A stretch of 20,000 bases of DNA from Cristatella mucedo (lineage: Eukaryota > Bryozoa > Phylactolaemata > Cristatellidae): assembly GCA_009760855.2 (NCBI GenBank), contig WPIO01000212.1, positions 40,001 to 60,000 of the forward strand. Reading direction: 5' to 3'. The notes under the pieces are model-generated. The model ran no database searches. It saw only the letters and a program-made list of their open reading frames with translations, and was not told the DNA's origin. The position numbers were made by a program, and so were the translations under genes. Shown piece by piece: positions 1-7,932 of this stretch (position 1 is its first letter; each line of letters starts with the position of its first letter).

Positions 1-72
1 ACCCAAACGAAACTACCATATGTGACCTTTGCCACCACAGCCAGCTTCTGAGTGCAAGGAGCTGCTAATTAT

Positions 73-98
73 ACCACAGCTCTTTCGATAGCTGTGGT
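73..98. repeat. Short inverted repeat (9-bp arms)
   Basis: ACCACAGCT at 73-81 is matched by its exact reverse complement AGCTGTGGT at 90-98, leaving an 8-nt loop. The arms are perfect and could form a small hairpin. No T run follows and no gene is next to it, so no function is assigned. Arms this short also arise by chance. Confidence 0.45.
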
Positions 99-218
99 GC
101 CGTCTTTTGAGTTGCTTAGCAATGCAATGATCGACAAGTCACTATAAGAAGACTGCCTTTAACAGCTAGGCATAGCCAGCTTAACTCCAGCCTAAGACCG
201 GCAACAGTCGATTGTTGC

Positions 219-480
219 TCATGATGGCTGGCTCAAGATCTCACTAGCTGCCTTGTTCTGTCTAGACTGGACTACTGCAATTCGATTTCGGCTAAGCTGG
301 GGGGGGAATGTATTAAGCATCTGCAGCCAGTGATTGGTCAAGGAATCCACAAGGTTCGACTACAACTGCATACTTCACTGAAGAAACTGCGATGGCTCTG
401 GGTTCATCAACAGATACAGAGCAAAGTGTATGCTTTGACCCATCGCTTAAAGCTCACTTCCACAATTCTTCTGCAACGAC
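219..480 (+). mobile_element. LINE fragment (lineage B): C-terminal part of reverse transcriptase, degenerate
   Basis: One plus-strand frame from about 229 to 485 stays open. It contains LVLSRLDYCNSISAKL, then KHLQPV, then LHTSLKKLRWLWVHQQIQSK followed by VYALTHRL. This follows the block order after the catalytic core in L2/CR1/Rex-type LINE polymerases, where SRLDYCNSLL and then LHWLPVxxRIxFKV are usual. The frame ends at a TGA near 483, short of the usual end of the protein. Bases 225-250 closely match 7123-7150, a second remnant of the same lineage. The upstream 130-218 may also belong to it but is too decayed to call. There is no catalytic core and no intact protein. Which LINE clade it belongs to is inferred from memory of the motifs. 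Confidence 0.75.
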
Positions 481-1130
481 ATCTGCTCCCCTGCTGCTGA
501 CTGGCACATCTTATCCAGCCGTCCTGAGCTACTAATTTGAGTTCGGCACTTTAATAGCTCTACAGCATAATACCCACTTGAGTCCTATTTTTTCTAGGGA
601 GCTGCAGATGGCGGTAAACTACAATCAGCAAAGTAGCACACATGCACAAGTCCTTACAAGCGAGCAGGCAGAGCTTCAGAAGAACAGCTGCATTAATGTA
701 GTACCCGAGAATTTTGGCGAGCACCGATGTGACCTGTGAACCGACTTGCCACTGAAGGACAAAAACCGAAGCTTTGGCCGAAAAGTCAAGAGTCATTTCG
801 AAATCTCGACCGGATTTGTAACGCAAGTAATTTAACGGTTCTGAAACAAACGGTTGCAACAGCCAGTGCAACCTGATGCATCCAGCAGAGGTGCAACCAG
901 CCAGCAGGAAAGACCACGTGACAAAGCCATCGGCCATAGCGACCGGCCATTGTGCTTCTGTAGCGCTAGAAAGAAAGCTGGGCTGGGCGCCTGAGTAGCA
1001 CCAGGGATGCCGACCCAGGATAATGAAGCCAACAGATCGTGTGGGCAGGGAAAAGCCTACAGAGATGTGATGATTCTGTGGCTGGATTGCATGCACCTTT
1101 ACCCGATTCAAGAAATAAGACTGCCCACAG
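481..1130. other. No recognisable gene; holds one unrecognised minus-strand open frame (560-1177)
   Basis: The longest open frame outside simple repeats lies here on the minus strand: 205 codons starting in the CTC repeat, so its N-terminus is a poly-arginine run. It has hydrophobic stretches near its C-terminus but no motif I recognise. A frame this long is only mildly surprising in 20 kb of near-50% GC DNA, and its supposed start depends on a microsatellite. I do not call it a gene. Nothing else is visible in this stretch. Confidence 0.2.
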
Positions 1131-1160
1131 CTCCTCCTCCTCCTCCTCCTCCTCCTCCTC
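1131..1160. repeat. Trinucleotide microsatellite (CTC)10
   Basis: Thirty bases of uninterrupted CTC repeat, a perfect homopyrimidine tract on the plus strand. It creates the serine or proline runs on the plus strand and the arginine run on the minus strand in overlapping open frames. Confidence 0.95.
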
Positions 1161-1432
1161 AACCCTGTCTGGGGCAAGCCTGTTTGCAGGCGACAGCCCC
1201 AGAGCTATGCCAGGAATGTCCGCCTGATTTGAGTGGCAGCTCAGCAGCTGCCCTGGAGTATCAAGGACCTGTCACAGCCTAATTGTAGGGAATCTCGATA
1301 ACAGGGCAAGTAGGCAGCTCGAATTCGTCGGTCAGCCGTAGCCACCCAACCTGTTCTCCCAGCCCGAGTGGTATTGCCAACCGAAGCAGAGGAGGATGCC
1401 TCATCCCTAGGCAATGCAGCCCCCCAACCCCC

Positions 1433-1437
1433 AGAGA

Positions 1438-1482
<45 letters not shown>
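1433..1482. repeat. Dinucleotide microsatellite (GA)n
   Basis: About 50 bases of AG repeat with a single C interruption near 1450. The same GAGACAGAGA interruption style recurs on a larger scale in the tract at 13642-13946. Confidence 0.95.
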
Positions 1483-1485
<3 letters not shown>

Positions 1486-1892
1486 GGACCGTGCAGATCG
1501 GCAGGGTAGGTGGCTCGATGGGTGGCCAGGCAGGACATGCTCGGTCGTGCTTGGTGGCTGCTGGGATGCTGCTGCAAGGTTAACTCCTTGCAAACAACAA
1601 GCCAGAGCAGAGAACTTGGACGATCGTGGCTGAGCCGGCGGTCACTTCACACGGTGCTTACTACGATGACGGCCATCTTAGGTGGCTGCTGCTGCTTGGG
1701 ATTGCTCGAGCTTTGCCTGGCTTCACTGCCACAAGAGCAGGTGTGGTAGACATGCCACTCTAGTGGCCTAGCAAAGTCGCGCTGACGCCCATGTCCCTCT
1801 TACCTTCACCTAGACATACCAACTTCAACTGTGCCATCGCCAACAAGCCATCTTGCAGTAGGCAGGGCTAAGCAAAAACAAACACAACAAAC
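1483..1892. other. No recognisable feature
   Basis: Mixed-composition sequence with several GCTGCTG clusters (for example near 1557-1575 and 1684-1700). Short open frames occur on both strands, but none has a recognisable motif or convincing splice borders. Confidence 0.4.
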
Positions 1893-2096
1893 ACAACACA
1901 CACACACTCACTCACTCACTCACTCACACACTCACACACTCACACACTCACACACTCACACTCACTCACACTCACTCACACACTCACTCACACACTCACT
2001 CACACACTCACTCACACACTCACTCACACACTCTCACACACTCACTCACACACTCACACACTCACTCACTCACTCACTCACTCACTCACTCACTCA

Positions 2097-2137
<41 letters not shown>

Positions 2138-2220
2138 TCACTCACTCACTCACTCACTCACTCACTCACTCACTCACACTCACACTCACTCAATCACACT
2201 CACACTCACACTCACACTCA
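1893..2220. repeat. Compound microsatellite (CACT)n/(CA)n, about 330 bp
   Basis: An imperfect array of CACA, CACT and TCACAC units. It has a pure CA core at about 2099-2132 and pure CACT blocks on both sides. Its last units are immediately followed by CCCAG and an open reading segment (2226-2366). The 144-codon plus-strand frame across it (His/Thr/Ser/Leu repeats) is an artefact of the repeat. Confidence 0.97.
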
Positions 2221-2225
2221 CCCAG

Positions 2226-2366
2226 GTGGCAGTGCACTGATATTTGGAGGCCTCGTGTTGTTTAGCTGGATGCTGCAGGGGGTCAAGTGGTACAGAGGTG
2301 ACATGCCATACGAAAGATACGCCAGGTGGAGGCAGTTTTTCTCAATATTTGAACAGAAATATCCAG
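2226..2366 (+). CDS. Candidate single internal exon with a membrane-segment-like stretch; family unknown
   Basis: After CACTCACCCAG (a possible 3' splice site, with the CACT array standing in for the pyrimidine tract) the frame starting at 2228 stays open. It encodes a hydrophobic stretch, ALIFGGLVLFSWML (about 2234-2275), followed by an aromatic and charged segment, QGVKWYRGDMPYERYARW then RQFFSIFEQKYPG. The composition (four Trp, four Tyr, balanced charges) looks like real protein: a transmembrane segment and its juxtamembrane part. The putative donor after CCAG at 2366 (GTCACC) is weak. If both borders hold, the exon is 141 nt and phase-symmetric. The opposite strand is also open here, which weakens the case. 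I recognise no family and see no partner exon on this strand nearby, so it may be chance or a fossil exon. Confidence 0.28.
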
Positions 2367-2530
2367 GTCACCCGGCGAAGACTCGCTCCACCTCCCTCCC
2401 TCCCTCCCTGACCTGTGCACTGCACGGGGCTTTCAAGCCGCAGGCTTTATTCACTAGTTTACTCTCTCCGACCTAGCTCGACCGGGCATTGCACAACCGA
2501 CCGAGTGAAAAGGTGCAACCTGCACGTGCT

Positions 2531-2572
2531 GCCCTGCCCTGCCCTGCCCTGCCCTGCCCTGCCCTGCCCTGC
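2531..2572. repeat. Pentanucleotide tandem repeat (GCCCT)8
   Basis: Eight perfect GCCCT units plus a partial unit. Because the unit is five bases, it reads through in all frames as Cys-Pro-Ala-Leu-type repeats, which explains three overlapping open frames that are not genes. Confidence 0.97.
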
Positions 2573-2727
2573 GGCACCAACCTGCCGGCACCGACGACAC
2601 CCTGGAGCGCTGCTCGTGTCAGTGCAACCGAGAGAAGGGGCACAGCTACTTGTGTGCTAGTGCCACGGTGGAACCAGCGAGTCGATGTCCAAGCAGCAGC
2701 AGCAGTAGTACCAGCTCCACCCATAGA

Positions 2728-2820
2728 TCTTACTCCTTCTCCTCCTCTTCTCATCATCCTCTCTTCTCTTCCTCCTCCTCCTCCCTCTCTTCCTCCTTCT
2801 TTTCCTACTCCTTACCTCCA
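2728..2820. repeat. Pyrimidine-rich tract (CTC/CTT/TCC)
   Basis: About 90 bases that are almost only C and T on the plus strand, an imperfect TCC/CTT array. It is low-complexity, and the serine-rich open frame over it is an artefact. A homopurine-homopyrimidine tract of this kind could adopt a triplex structure, but nothing ties it to a function here. Confidence 0.85.
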
Positions 2821-2943
2821 CTCACTTCTTCGGCCTGCTGGCAAGCCAGGGGGAGCTGTCAGAGACAGACGCGTGAGGCAGGCAAGGTGGGAAACAAGGA
2901 ACCCAATCGATGAGCTGCTAGGCCGATAGGTCAGGGCCACTGG

Positions 2944-3095
2944 TCATCGTATGCCTCGAGGGGGCTGGGCATAGTGGCTTCGGATGAGCAATAGAAAGCA
3001 CAGCAGTCCATCGGCATAGAGGCCAGTGACAGGCTGCAAAGGATCCAAGTCGAGGCCCATGACCTTGCCATACTTGGAGAGGGAGTAGCATGCAC
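2944..3095 (-). CDS. Candidate terminal exon, minus strand; family unknown
   Basis: On the minus strand a good 3' splice site is seen: a pyrimidine-rich stretch (about 3127 down to 3098) ending in ATTAG, cut between 3096 and 3095. Reading from GT|GCA gives ACYSLSKYGKVMGLDLDPLQ, then PVTGLYADGLLCFLLLIRSH and YAQPPRGIR, and ends at TGA (2946-2944). The segment has a short hydrophobic core (LLCFLLLI) and natural-looking composition. It would be the last exon of a minus-strand gene. The candidate exon at 3469-3599 lies upstream on the same strand, but its simplest donor leaves two bases over, so the phases do not match directly. A second minus frame is also open here. No protein family is recognised, and chance remains possible. 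Confidence 0.25.
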
Positions 3096-3335
3096 CTAAT
3101 GGTAGAATGCAAATAGGACAGAGGAAAACTGAGATTGTTCTCGAGCAGCCGTGCAGCCTGTCTGCAAGCTGGTCTGCTAATGAAGCGTGGCCACTGCCCT
3201 GGCCGGTCTGCCCTGCAACTGTCTCTTTCATGCTTGGTCGTGCCCTTTGTTGGCACAGTGCACCCCCATCCCTAAAATCTTAGGCTGGACCTGTCTGGAC
3301 ATGGCTGCCTAGTTGTCATTCCAGCCACTGCCGTT

Positions 3336-3402
3336 GTCAGTGCTGCTGCTTGTTCTGCTGCTGCTCCTGCTGGTTCTTGTGCTAATGCTGCTGCTGCTGT
3401 GC
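3336..3402. repeat. CTG/TGC-rich trinucleotide tract
   Basis: An imperfect run of GCTGCT, GTTCT and CTGCTG units. Similar CTG-rich patches recur at 3896-3937 and at the right end (19922-20000), so the sequence repeatedly produces this triplet. It is low-complexity with no clear gene. Confidence 0.8.
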
Positions 3403-3468
3403 GTGAAAGTATAGCTAATAGCAAACTGATATAAAAGCCTCTGACAGCTGCAAACGAACATGGCTTAC

Positions 3469-3599
3469 AAAGGAAACCGTGGGTTCCAGAGCTCGAGCGT
3501 GCCGACATGCATCTCGTGTGAGCACGAGCCAACAGGGTTGTTGTTCAAATACTTCCAGACACCCTTGGGGTCGTCTGCAAGTAGAGAGTGGGCATAGCC
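3469..3599 (-). CDS. Candidate internal exon, minus strand; family unknown
   Basis: On the minus strand CTTCGCCCTGCAG is a plausible 3' splice site (AG at 3601-3600). The frame then reads GYAHSLLADDPKGVWKYLNN, then NPVGSCSHEMHVGTLELWNP and RFP. It ends at CCTTT|GTAAGC, a good donor consensus (GT at 3468-3467). The 131-nt segment has natural composition with paired acidic and aromatic residues and two cysteine/histidine positions, but no domain I can name. Without the splice the frame stops at that same TAA. It may belong with the 2944-3095 candidate (possible intron of about 370 bp), although the phases disagree unless another exon lies between. Confidence 0.25.
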
Positions 3600-3899
3600 C
3601 TGCAGGGCGAAGCCTCGTGAAATGAAGCCAGAAGGAGACTTTAACCGCTGCTGTAAGCAGTGCTGTTTTTTTCCCTGGTCGGCAGGGTACTATTGCAAGC
3701 CTACGACCTTTGGCCAGAGACCCACAGAACGGCTGACTTCGCGACAAGTTTTCGGGAGCCGACCAATCGTCGATGTGCTGCCAATCGCAGATCGGCAGCT
3801 GCTTCCAGCGCTAGCTGCTCTCAACCAATCGCGAACGCTCTACTTCCTCGAGTTCCTGCCAGTCACCAGCCAGTCTGGGTTGGGCTGCCTTGTGTGCTT

Positions 3900-3937
3900 G
3901 CTGCTGTTGATGCTGCTGCTGCAGCATCAACAGCAGC
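3900..3937. repeat. Perfect inverted repeat, 17-bp arms, 4-nt loop
   Basis: GCTGCTGTTGATGCTGC at 3900-3916 is the exact reverse complement of 3921-3937, with TGCT between. The arms are CTG/CAG-like, so this may be a CTG microsatellite that was inverted and copied by template switching. It would form a strong hairpin in DNA or RNA. Confidence 0.9.
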
Positions 3938-4093
3938 TTTACCCCCTCCCTGCCCCCCCCCCCGTGACTCCCAGCGCCCCCTTTGCACCGAGCTGCAATG
4001 CTGCAGCCTTGCCAGAGGTTGCCGGACACAAGCAGAGGGCTCCGAGGAACCATGGCAAGCAGCAGCTTTACCGCCTGCCTGCCTCCCTCCCCC
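3930..4093 (+). repeat. Short direct duplication of GCAGCAGCTTTACC plus C-rich tail
   Basis: The segment starting AGCAGCTTTACC with a following CCTCCCTGCCCCC at about 3931-3963 is repeated, with small changes, at about 4058-4093. The two copies are about 127 bp apart. The first copy is joined to the 17-bp hairpin, so the local sequence appears to have been duplicated. Confidence 0.6.
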
Positions 4094-4832
4094 CAATGGA
4101 TGATTGGGTAGCCTGATTATATGCGCAGCACCTCCGCTGCGGCGGCTTGCCTTCCTCACGTAGCCCGGCTTCTCTGTTTCCGAAGCCGCATTGCAGAAAT
4201 CCGAAAAGAGTTTTTAAGAAGCCTCCTGCGCAACTACAGTCGACTCCAGTTATTTGGACAGCGTCTGCTGCGGAAAATGCGCCGAGAATTGGCGCGAGGG
4301 GGAGGAAGCGGACCAGCTAAAACCCGCGCGCCAGACGCCGCCGCAGCCTGGCGTGCCTGGCGCTGAACCCAGACGTTCGGCTTTCCACTAGCCGCCTAGG
4401 CTGCGCGTGCCTCCGCGGCCGAGGCCGCCCTGCCGGGTGCGGTGGCCGACAGGGGCGGCCAGCAAACAATGCAGCTCCGTAAACGTCAACAAGGCAAAAA
4501 CAAAGCAAGATTCGAACAGCAGCGGCGGCAGCAGCAGGACCACGCAGAGCCACCGTGAAAGCTCTTCCCGAAGATGAAGCTTGGCGCCGGCTGTACGGCA
4601 GCCCCGCCGTAGCGGCGCAGGCAGACGCACCACTGCTGCGCTAGTGCTAGCTGCCACCTGAGACATTTGAGGCTGGTAACTGCAAGGTCTTAAATTTTGA
4701 AGGAAAAAAAGCTGGACGTGGCCTAGTGGCGGCGCTCTCAAGTCCGCCGGTACGCAGCACCGGCCGGCGTCGGCCACCGCCCGACCTCGGCGCAGCGCGA
4801 ATAACCAAGGGTGGTGGTGCCAGGAATCTCAC

Positions 4833-4920
4833 CTGAGTAGCGGATGCCGGCGGCGGACTTCATGTTCGTGGGCGCAGCGGCGACGCCAACGGCAAAGCTG
4901 CGCTGAGTGCGGGCGTGCAT
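4833..4920 (-). CDS. Candidate short first coding exon, minus strand (very uncertain)
   Basis: A minus-strand ATG at 4920-4918 opens a frame that reaches a second ATG at 4863-4861 (MKSAAGIRYS) and then CTACTCAG|GTGAGATT, a strong 5' splice consensus. The frame also stays open through the donor, so the splice is not forced. It sits in the CpG-dense block, as a first exon would. No recognisable protein motif and no identified downstream exon. Listed because the donor is good; the probability is low. Confidence 0.12.
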
Positions 4921-5461
4921 GCGCCACGCCCGGCGGCAGCTGCTGCAATGCCGGCTTCGGCAGGCTGGATTGGCAGGTAAATGCGGCCGCGGGTCACCTG
5001 TGCCGCAGGCGCACTGATACGTGTCAGCTGATCAATAGACGGTCCGTGCACGTCGCGTGCCCCCGCGGACTAATCCATACTGGGCAGGCGGCGGCTGCGC
5101 AGTGGTGGCGCGAGGGGCGAGCACCGCCCCCTGCGAGCCTGCGGCAGGCCGGTCTGCCTCCCCACCCCCAGTGTGTGCGACCAAAAGAAGAATGGACCGC
5201 CGGCAGCTCTCAGCTGAGAGGCATCGAGATCTTGATAAGCAGCTACCGGCCAATAATATTTACATGCGCTCGACACTCATGCATGCGCAAGCGCACGGCC
5301 GCAGTACCGCCACCGGCTGCTGAGGCCGCGCAAACAGCAGACAGCTGCCAGCGGGCGGGCAGAAGGCAGTGGCCTGCGATGCAGTGCGTTTGCACCGACC
5401 GGAAGCGGCTGCGGCTGCCGAGGCTGAACGAGCTGCCTTCGGCGCCATGGCTGCTCTTTCG

Positions 5462-5511
5462 GCTGACGGCGCTGACTGACGCTGCTGCTGACGGCGCCGA
5501 CTGACGCTGAG
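5462..5511 (+). repeat. Two tandem 25-bp units
   Basis: Units 5462-5486 and 5487-5511 both begin GCTGACGGCG and continue with CTGACTGACGCTG or CGACTGACGCTG. They differ at only a few positions. A local tandem duplication within the CpG-dense block. Confidence 0.8.
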
Positions 5512-5617
5512 CTAACGCAGTCGGCACGCTCACGGCGGAGCTCGTCGTAAACCGCGAGAGAACTACCGAAAGGGTCTGCAATCCCTTCTTGTAAAGTAAT
5601 GCAAAGTATCTCCATCA

Positions 5618-5706
5618 GTAACTCCACAAAGTCATAAAGACCAGGTGATTGTTACGCAGGAGAGTTTTGCATAGCGCACCCACAGCCCTACGCGGCTTTC
5701 GGTACG
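5618..5706 (+). mobile_element. Interspersed repeat X, truncated copy
   Basis: From GTAACTCCACAAAGTCATAA through GCAGGAGAGTTTTGCATAGC to CGGCTTTCGGTACGC this matches 17548-17640 nearly base for base, then the similarity stops. X also occurs on the minus strand at 7933-8229. All three copies share the same left border (GTAACT). It has no open frame and no terminal inverted repeats that I can see. The class is unknown; the reverse complement carries a GCGCTATACAAAA-like motif also found near SINE and LINE 3' ends here. Confidence 0.8.
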
Positions 5707-6572
5707 CCCTCTACTTCCACGGAGCGCCGCCAATCCCCCTCCCTTGCGAATGAGCCAGCTTCGCAAGAATGGACTGCATTGACTGCAGATGAAGGACAAG
5801 TAGAAAAACCAGCAACAGTGGCTGACGGTCGCCCAACCAGGATTGGTGGCGCCGCCGCCGCGCAGGCTCCTTTATTGTGCCGGCATGCGTAGCTTGTGTG
5901 TGCCGGCGTAATGCTGATGCAGTTGCCGCACGAATATCCATACTGCAGTATGCAGCCCATGCGCATGTCTACTCTCGGTGTGCTCACACTGAGCCATTTG
6001 TGAGCCAGGCCCCTCGTCGGCTCTCACGCTGGCTTCGGCTGAAGGTAAGAAAAGCTACAGCTCTTCGCTCGACTAAGCCACACTCGGGCCGATGCCTAAA
6101 ACTGGATTTGCTGTTCGCCTTCGTCGAGATGCGGAGGAATAGGAAGAGGGCGCGAGCGACATTCGTGGCGCCCGGGTGGCGCCGACGTGCCCGCGCGCTT
6201 GCCCGAGCACCAGCGCATACGACACTGACCTCTGGCCGACATTTCGCAGTAGCCTAGCTGCTGCCTAGCGCTGCTTCGGCAGCAGCTGCCACCGCCGCTA
6301 GGGGACCGGGCGGCTGAGGGCGGCCGTCAGCGGCGCCAGCGGCTATGCGGGAGGTGGCAGTGCTGTAGTCATAGCTTCAGCATCCGTGCGTCCGTCTGAC
6401 GCCGATCCACGGGCCCGCTACGATTTCGGAGCTTGCTTCGTCGGCTTGCGATGATGTGACTGCGCTGCGGCGATAAGCGAGGAATCCTGAGTGTGCACCA
6501 GTCACTCGCCTAGACCCTGTGTCTACGTGTTGACAGTGGCCAGGGAGCGGGCAGCCTAGTGCGATCTGCCAG

Positions 6573-6600
6573 CCCCCCCCCCCCCCCCCCCCCCCCCCCC
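6573..6600. repeat. Poly-C run of 28
   Basis: Twenty-eight consecutive C residues on the plus strand. Such long C/G homopolymers are rare in animal genomes and are error-prone to sequence, so the exact length is doubtful. The complementary G run could form quadruplex DNA. Confidence 0.97.
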
Positions 6601-6829
6601 GATCGACGAGAGAGTGGGCACCAACGGCTGCTCAGCAGCAGCAGCATCCTGAATCGCGTCGGCCGGCAGAGGGCCGGGCTGCTTCACGAACTGACCTCGG
6701 CCTTCCCCTGCTGTCAAAGTGAAGGTCAGTCGACTATCGACCCTGAGAGCAAGCCTCGCAGGGGGTGGGGGGTTGAAGAAATTCCACAATTGACCATATA
6801 AGGAGGAGTACCTCCTGATTGGGTGCAAA

Positions 6830-7290
6830 CTGGCCGCCTGCCGTGCAGCCCTTCGGTTCTGGATGTCGGCCACATTCCTCAAGCTGAGCCCTGACAAAAC
6901 CGTGCACATCGTCATAGGAACCGCTCAATACATGGCTGGAATAGATGACACGGCTTTCCTAATGAGAGCTTAGTGGTGCCACCGACATCAAATGGTTGTA
7001 GCTTGCTGACTGTAATGTAGCTGCCCCCCATGAAAACTGCCTGACGTTTGAAAGTTTCACTCTACAGCGACCACCTCAGCTAGTCATCGTGTTTAGTCTA
7101 AGTTCAGGATTATCTACTACAGTGGCTGGCTAAAGATCTTACTAGCTCCATGGTTTGTCTAATCGGATCGACTTTACTCGCCAGGGTTACCGATTACTCA
7201 TTAAGCCTCATTAAGAAGTTGGTGATTAGTACCGGAACTAAGTTGCTATTAAATCAAACATGTTCAGTCTCAAGTCTCCATCGCTAACGG
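6830..7290 (+). mobile_element. LINE fragment (lineage B): post-catalytic RT region, degenerate
   Basis: The plus-strand frame from about 6832 reads CRAALRFWMSATFLKLSPDK then TVHIVIGTAQYMAGIDD and stops at a TAG near 6972. This corresponds to the block just after the YADD motif in L2/CR1-type LINEs (usual form WMSANFLKLNPDKTEVLLIG). Decayed sequence follows, then at 7123-7150 the DNA matches 225-250 of the left-hand fragment. The frame there continues as LAKDLTSSMV and, after frameshifts, DYSLSLIKKL. Order and spacing fit one LINE copy covering the part from after YADD to the connection region. The catalytic motif is not visible upstream. The right end is lost in unrecognised sequence before the microsatellite. 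Confidence 0.75.
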
Positions 7291-7352
7291 CGCTGCCGTA
7301 TGGAACCAGGTTGATTCCAGGATAAATGGCAGTCTCTCTCCTTCTCTCGCTC

Positions 7353-7685
7353 GCTCACACTCACTCCCTCCCTCCCTCCCTCCCTCCCTCACTCACTCAC
7401 TCACTCACTCACTCACTCACTCACTCACTCACTCACTCACTCACTCACTCACTCACTCACTCACTCACTCACTCACTCACACTCACACTCACACTCACTC
7501 ACTCACTCACTCACACTCACTCACTCACTCACTCAAACTCACTCACTCACACTCACTCACTCACTCACTCACTCACTCACTCACTCACTCACTCACTCAC
7601 TCACTCACTCACTCACTCACTCACTCACTCACTCACTCACTCACTCACTCACTCTTTCTTTCTCTCTCCCTCCCCCTCTCTCTCA
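7353..7685. repeat. Microsatellite (CACT)n with (CCCT)n edge, about 330 bp
   Basis: TCACTCCCTCCC leads into a long, mostly perfect CACT array (about 7386-7654) with a few CACA-shifted units at 7477-7555, then a TTTC/CCCT-rich pyrimidine tail. It uses the same motif as the array at 1893-2220. The 120-codon plus frame is pure repeat. Confidence 0.97.
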
Positions 7686-7711
7686 TAAGGCTGGCTCGGT
7701 ATGACTCCTAC

Positions 7712-7751
7712 ATAAATAAATAAATAAATATATATATATATATATATATAT
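7712..7751. repeat. (AAAT)n followed by (TA)n
   Basis: Four to five AAAT units run directly into about eleven TA units, followed by TGCTATACACA. The AAAT array is like the tail of the SINE-1 copy at 14512-14531, and the following TGCTATACA resembles the 3'-end motif of the LINEs and SINEs here. This may be the tail of an otherwise decayed element. Confidence 0.9.
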
Positions 7752-7932
7752 GCTATACACAAGTCTGCCTAAGCCGGTTTAGGCGTCCTCTTTTGCTCAG
7801 GTCTACTCAGATGTTAGCTACAAACTTCTTTCATTCTGTCGGCAATAAATCTTAAATCTGTCAGCAATGTTTGTTTCAGACTGTAGAACTCGTGCACTTA
7901 TACTTAACGAAATGATTTACTGCTGCTGGCTC

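Larger units (their letters stand above)
4120..6540. promoter_or_regulatory. CpG-dense block; possible promoter or first-exon region
   Basis: By eye this 2.4-kb stretch has far more CG dinucleotides (GCGCC, CCGCCG, CGGCGC) than the flanks and is clearly GC-richer than the rest of the window. The flanking transposon-bearing sequence is CpG-poor. In animals with mosaic or promoter-limited methylation such a block often marks a gene start. Splice-donor consensus sites occur on both strands inside it: CAG|GTGAGA on minus at 4833/4832 and AAG|GTAAGA on plus at 6044/6045. No TATA box or recognisable coding exon was found, and a chance GC-rich stretch or a foreign insert cannot be excluded. Confidence 0.3.

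Noticed and set aside
560-1177. 205-codon minus-strand frame as a gene
   Set aside because: It starts inside a CTC microsatellite, shows no recognised domain, and a frame of this length is only mildly unexpected by chance in 20 kb at this composition.
1831-2265. 144-codon plus frame rich in His, Thr, Ser and Leu
   Set aside because: Pure translation of the CACT/CA microsatellite; it stops just after the repeat.
2489-2929. 146-codon plus frame
   Set aside because: It is carried by the GCCCT array and the pyrimidine-rich tract; the rest has no motif.
3863-4159. Overlapping frames on both strands at the CTG/CAG hairpin
   Set aside because: They depend on the triplet repeats and lack any recognisable domain or splice border.
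4238-4262. A pogo/Tigger-like terminal inverted repeat (CAGTCGACTCCAGTTATTTG)
   Set aside because: The wording resembles such ends, but no inverted partner was found within the window and no transposase frame is near.
7367-7654. A CRISPR array or satellite with spacers
   Set aside because: The repeat unit is 4 bp without unique spacers; a eukaryotic microsatellite explains it.
7326-7688. 120-codon plus frame (Leu-Thr-His-Ser repeats)
   Set aside because: Translation of the second CACT microsatellite.
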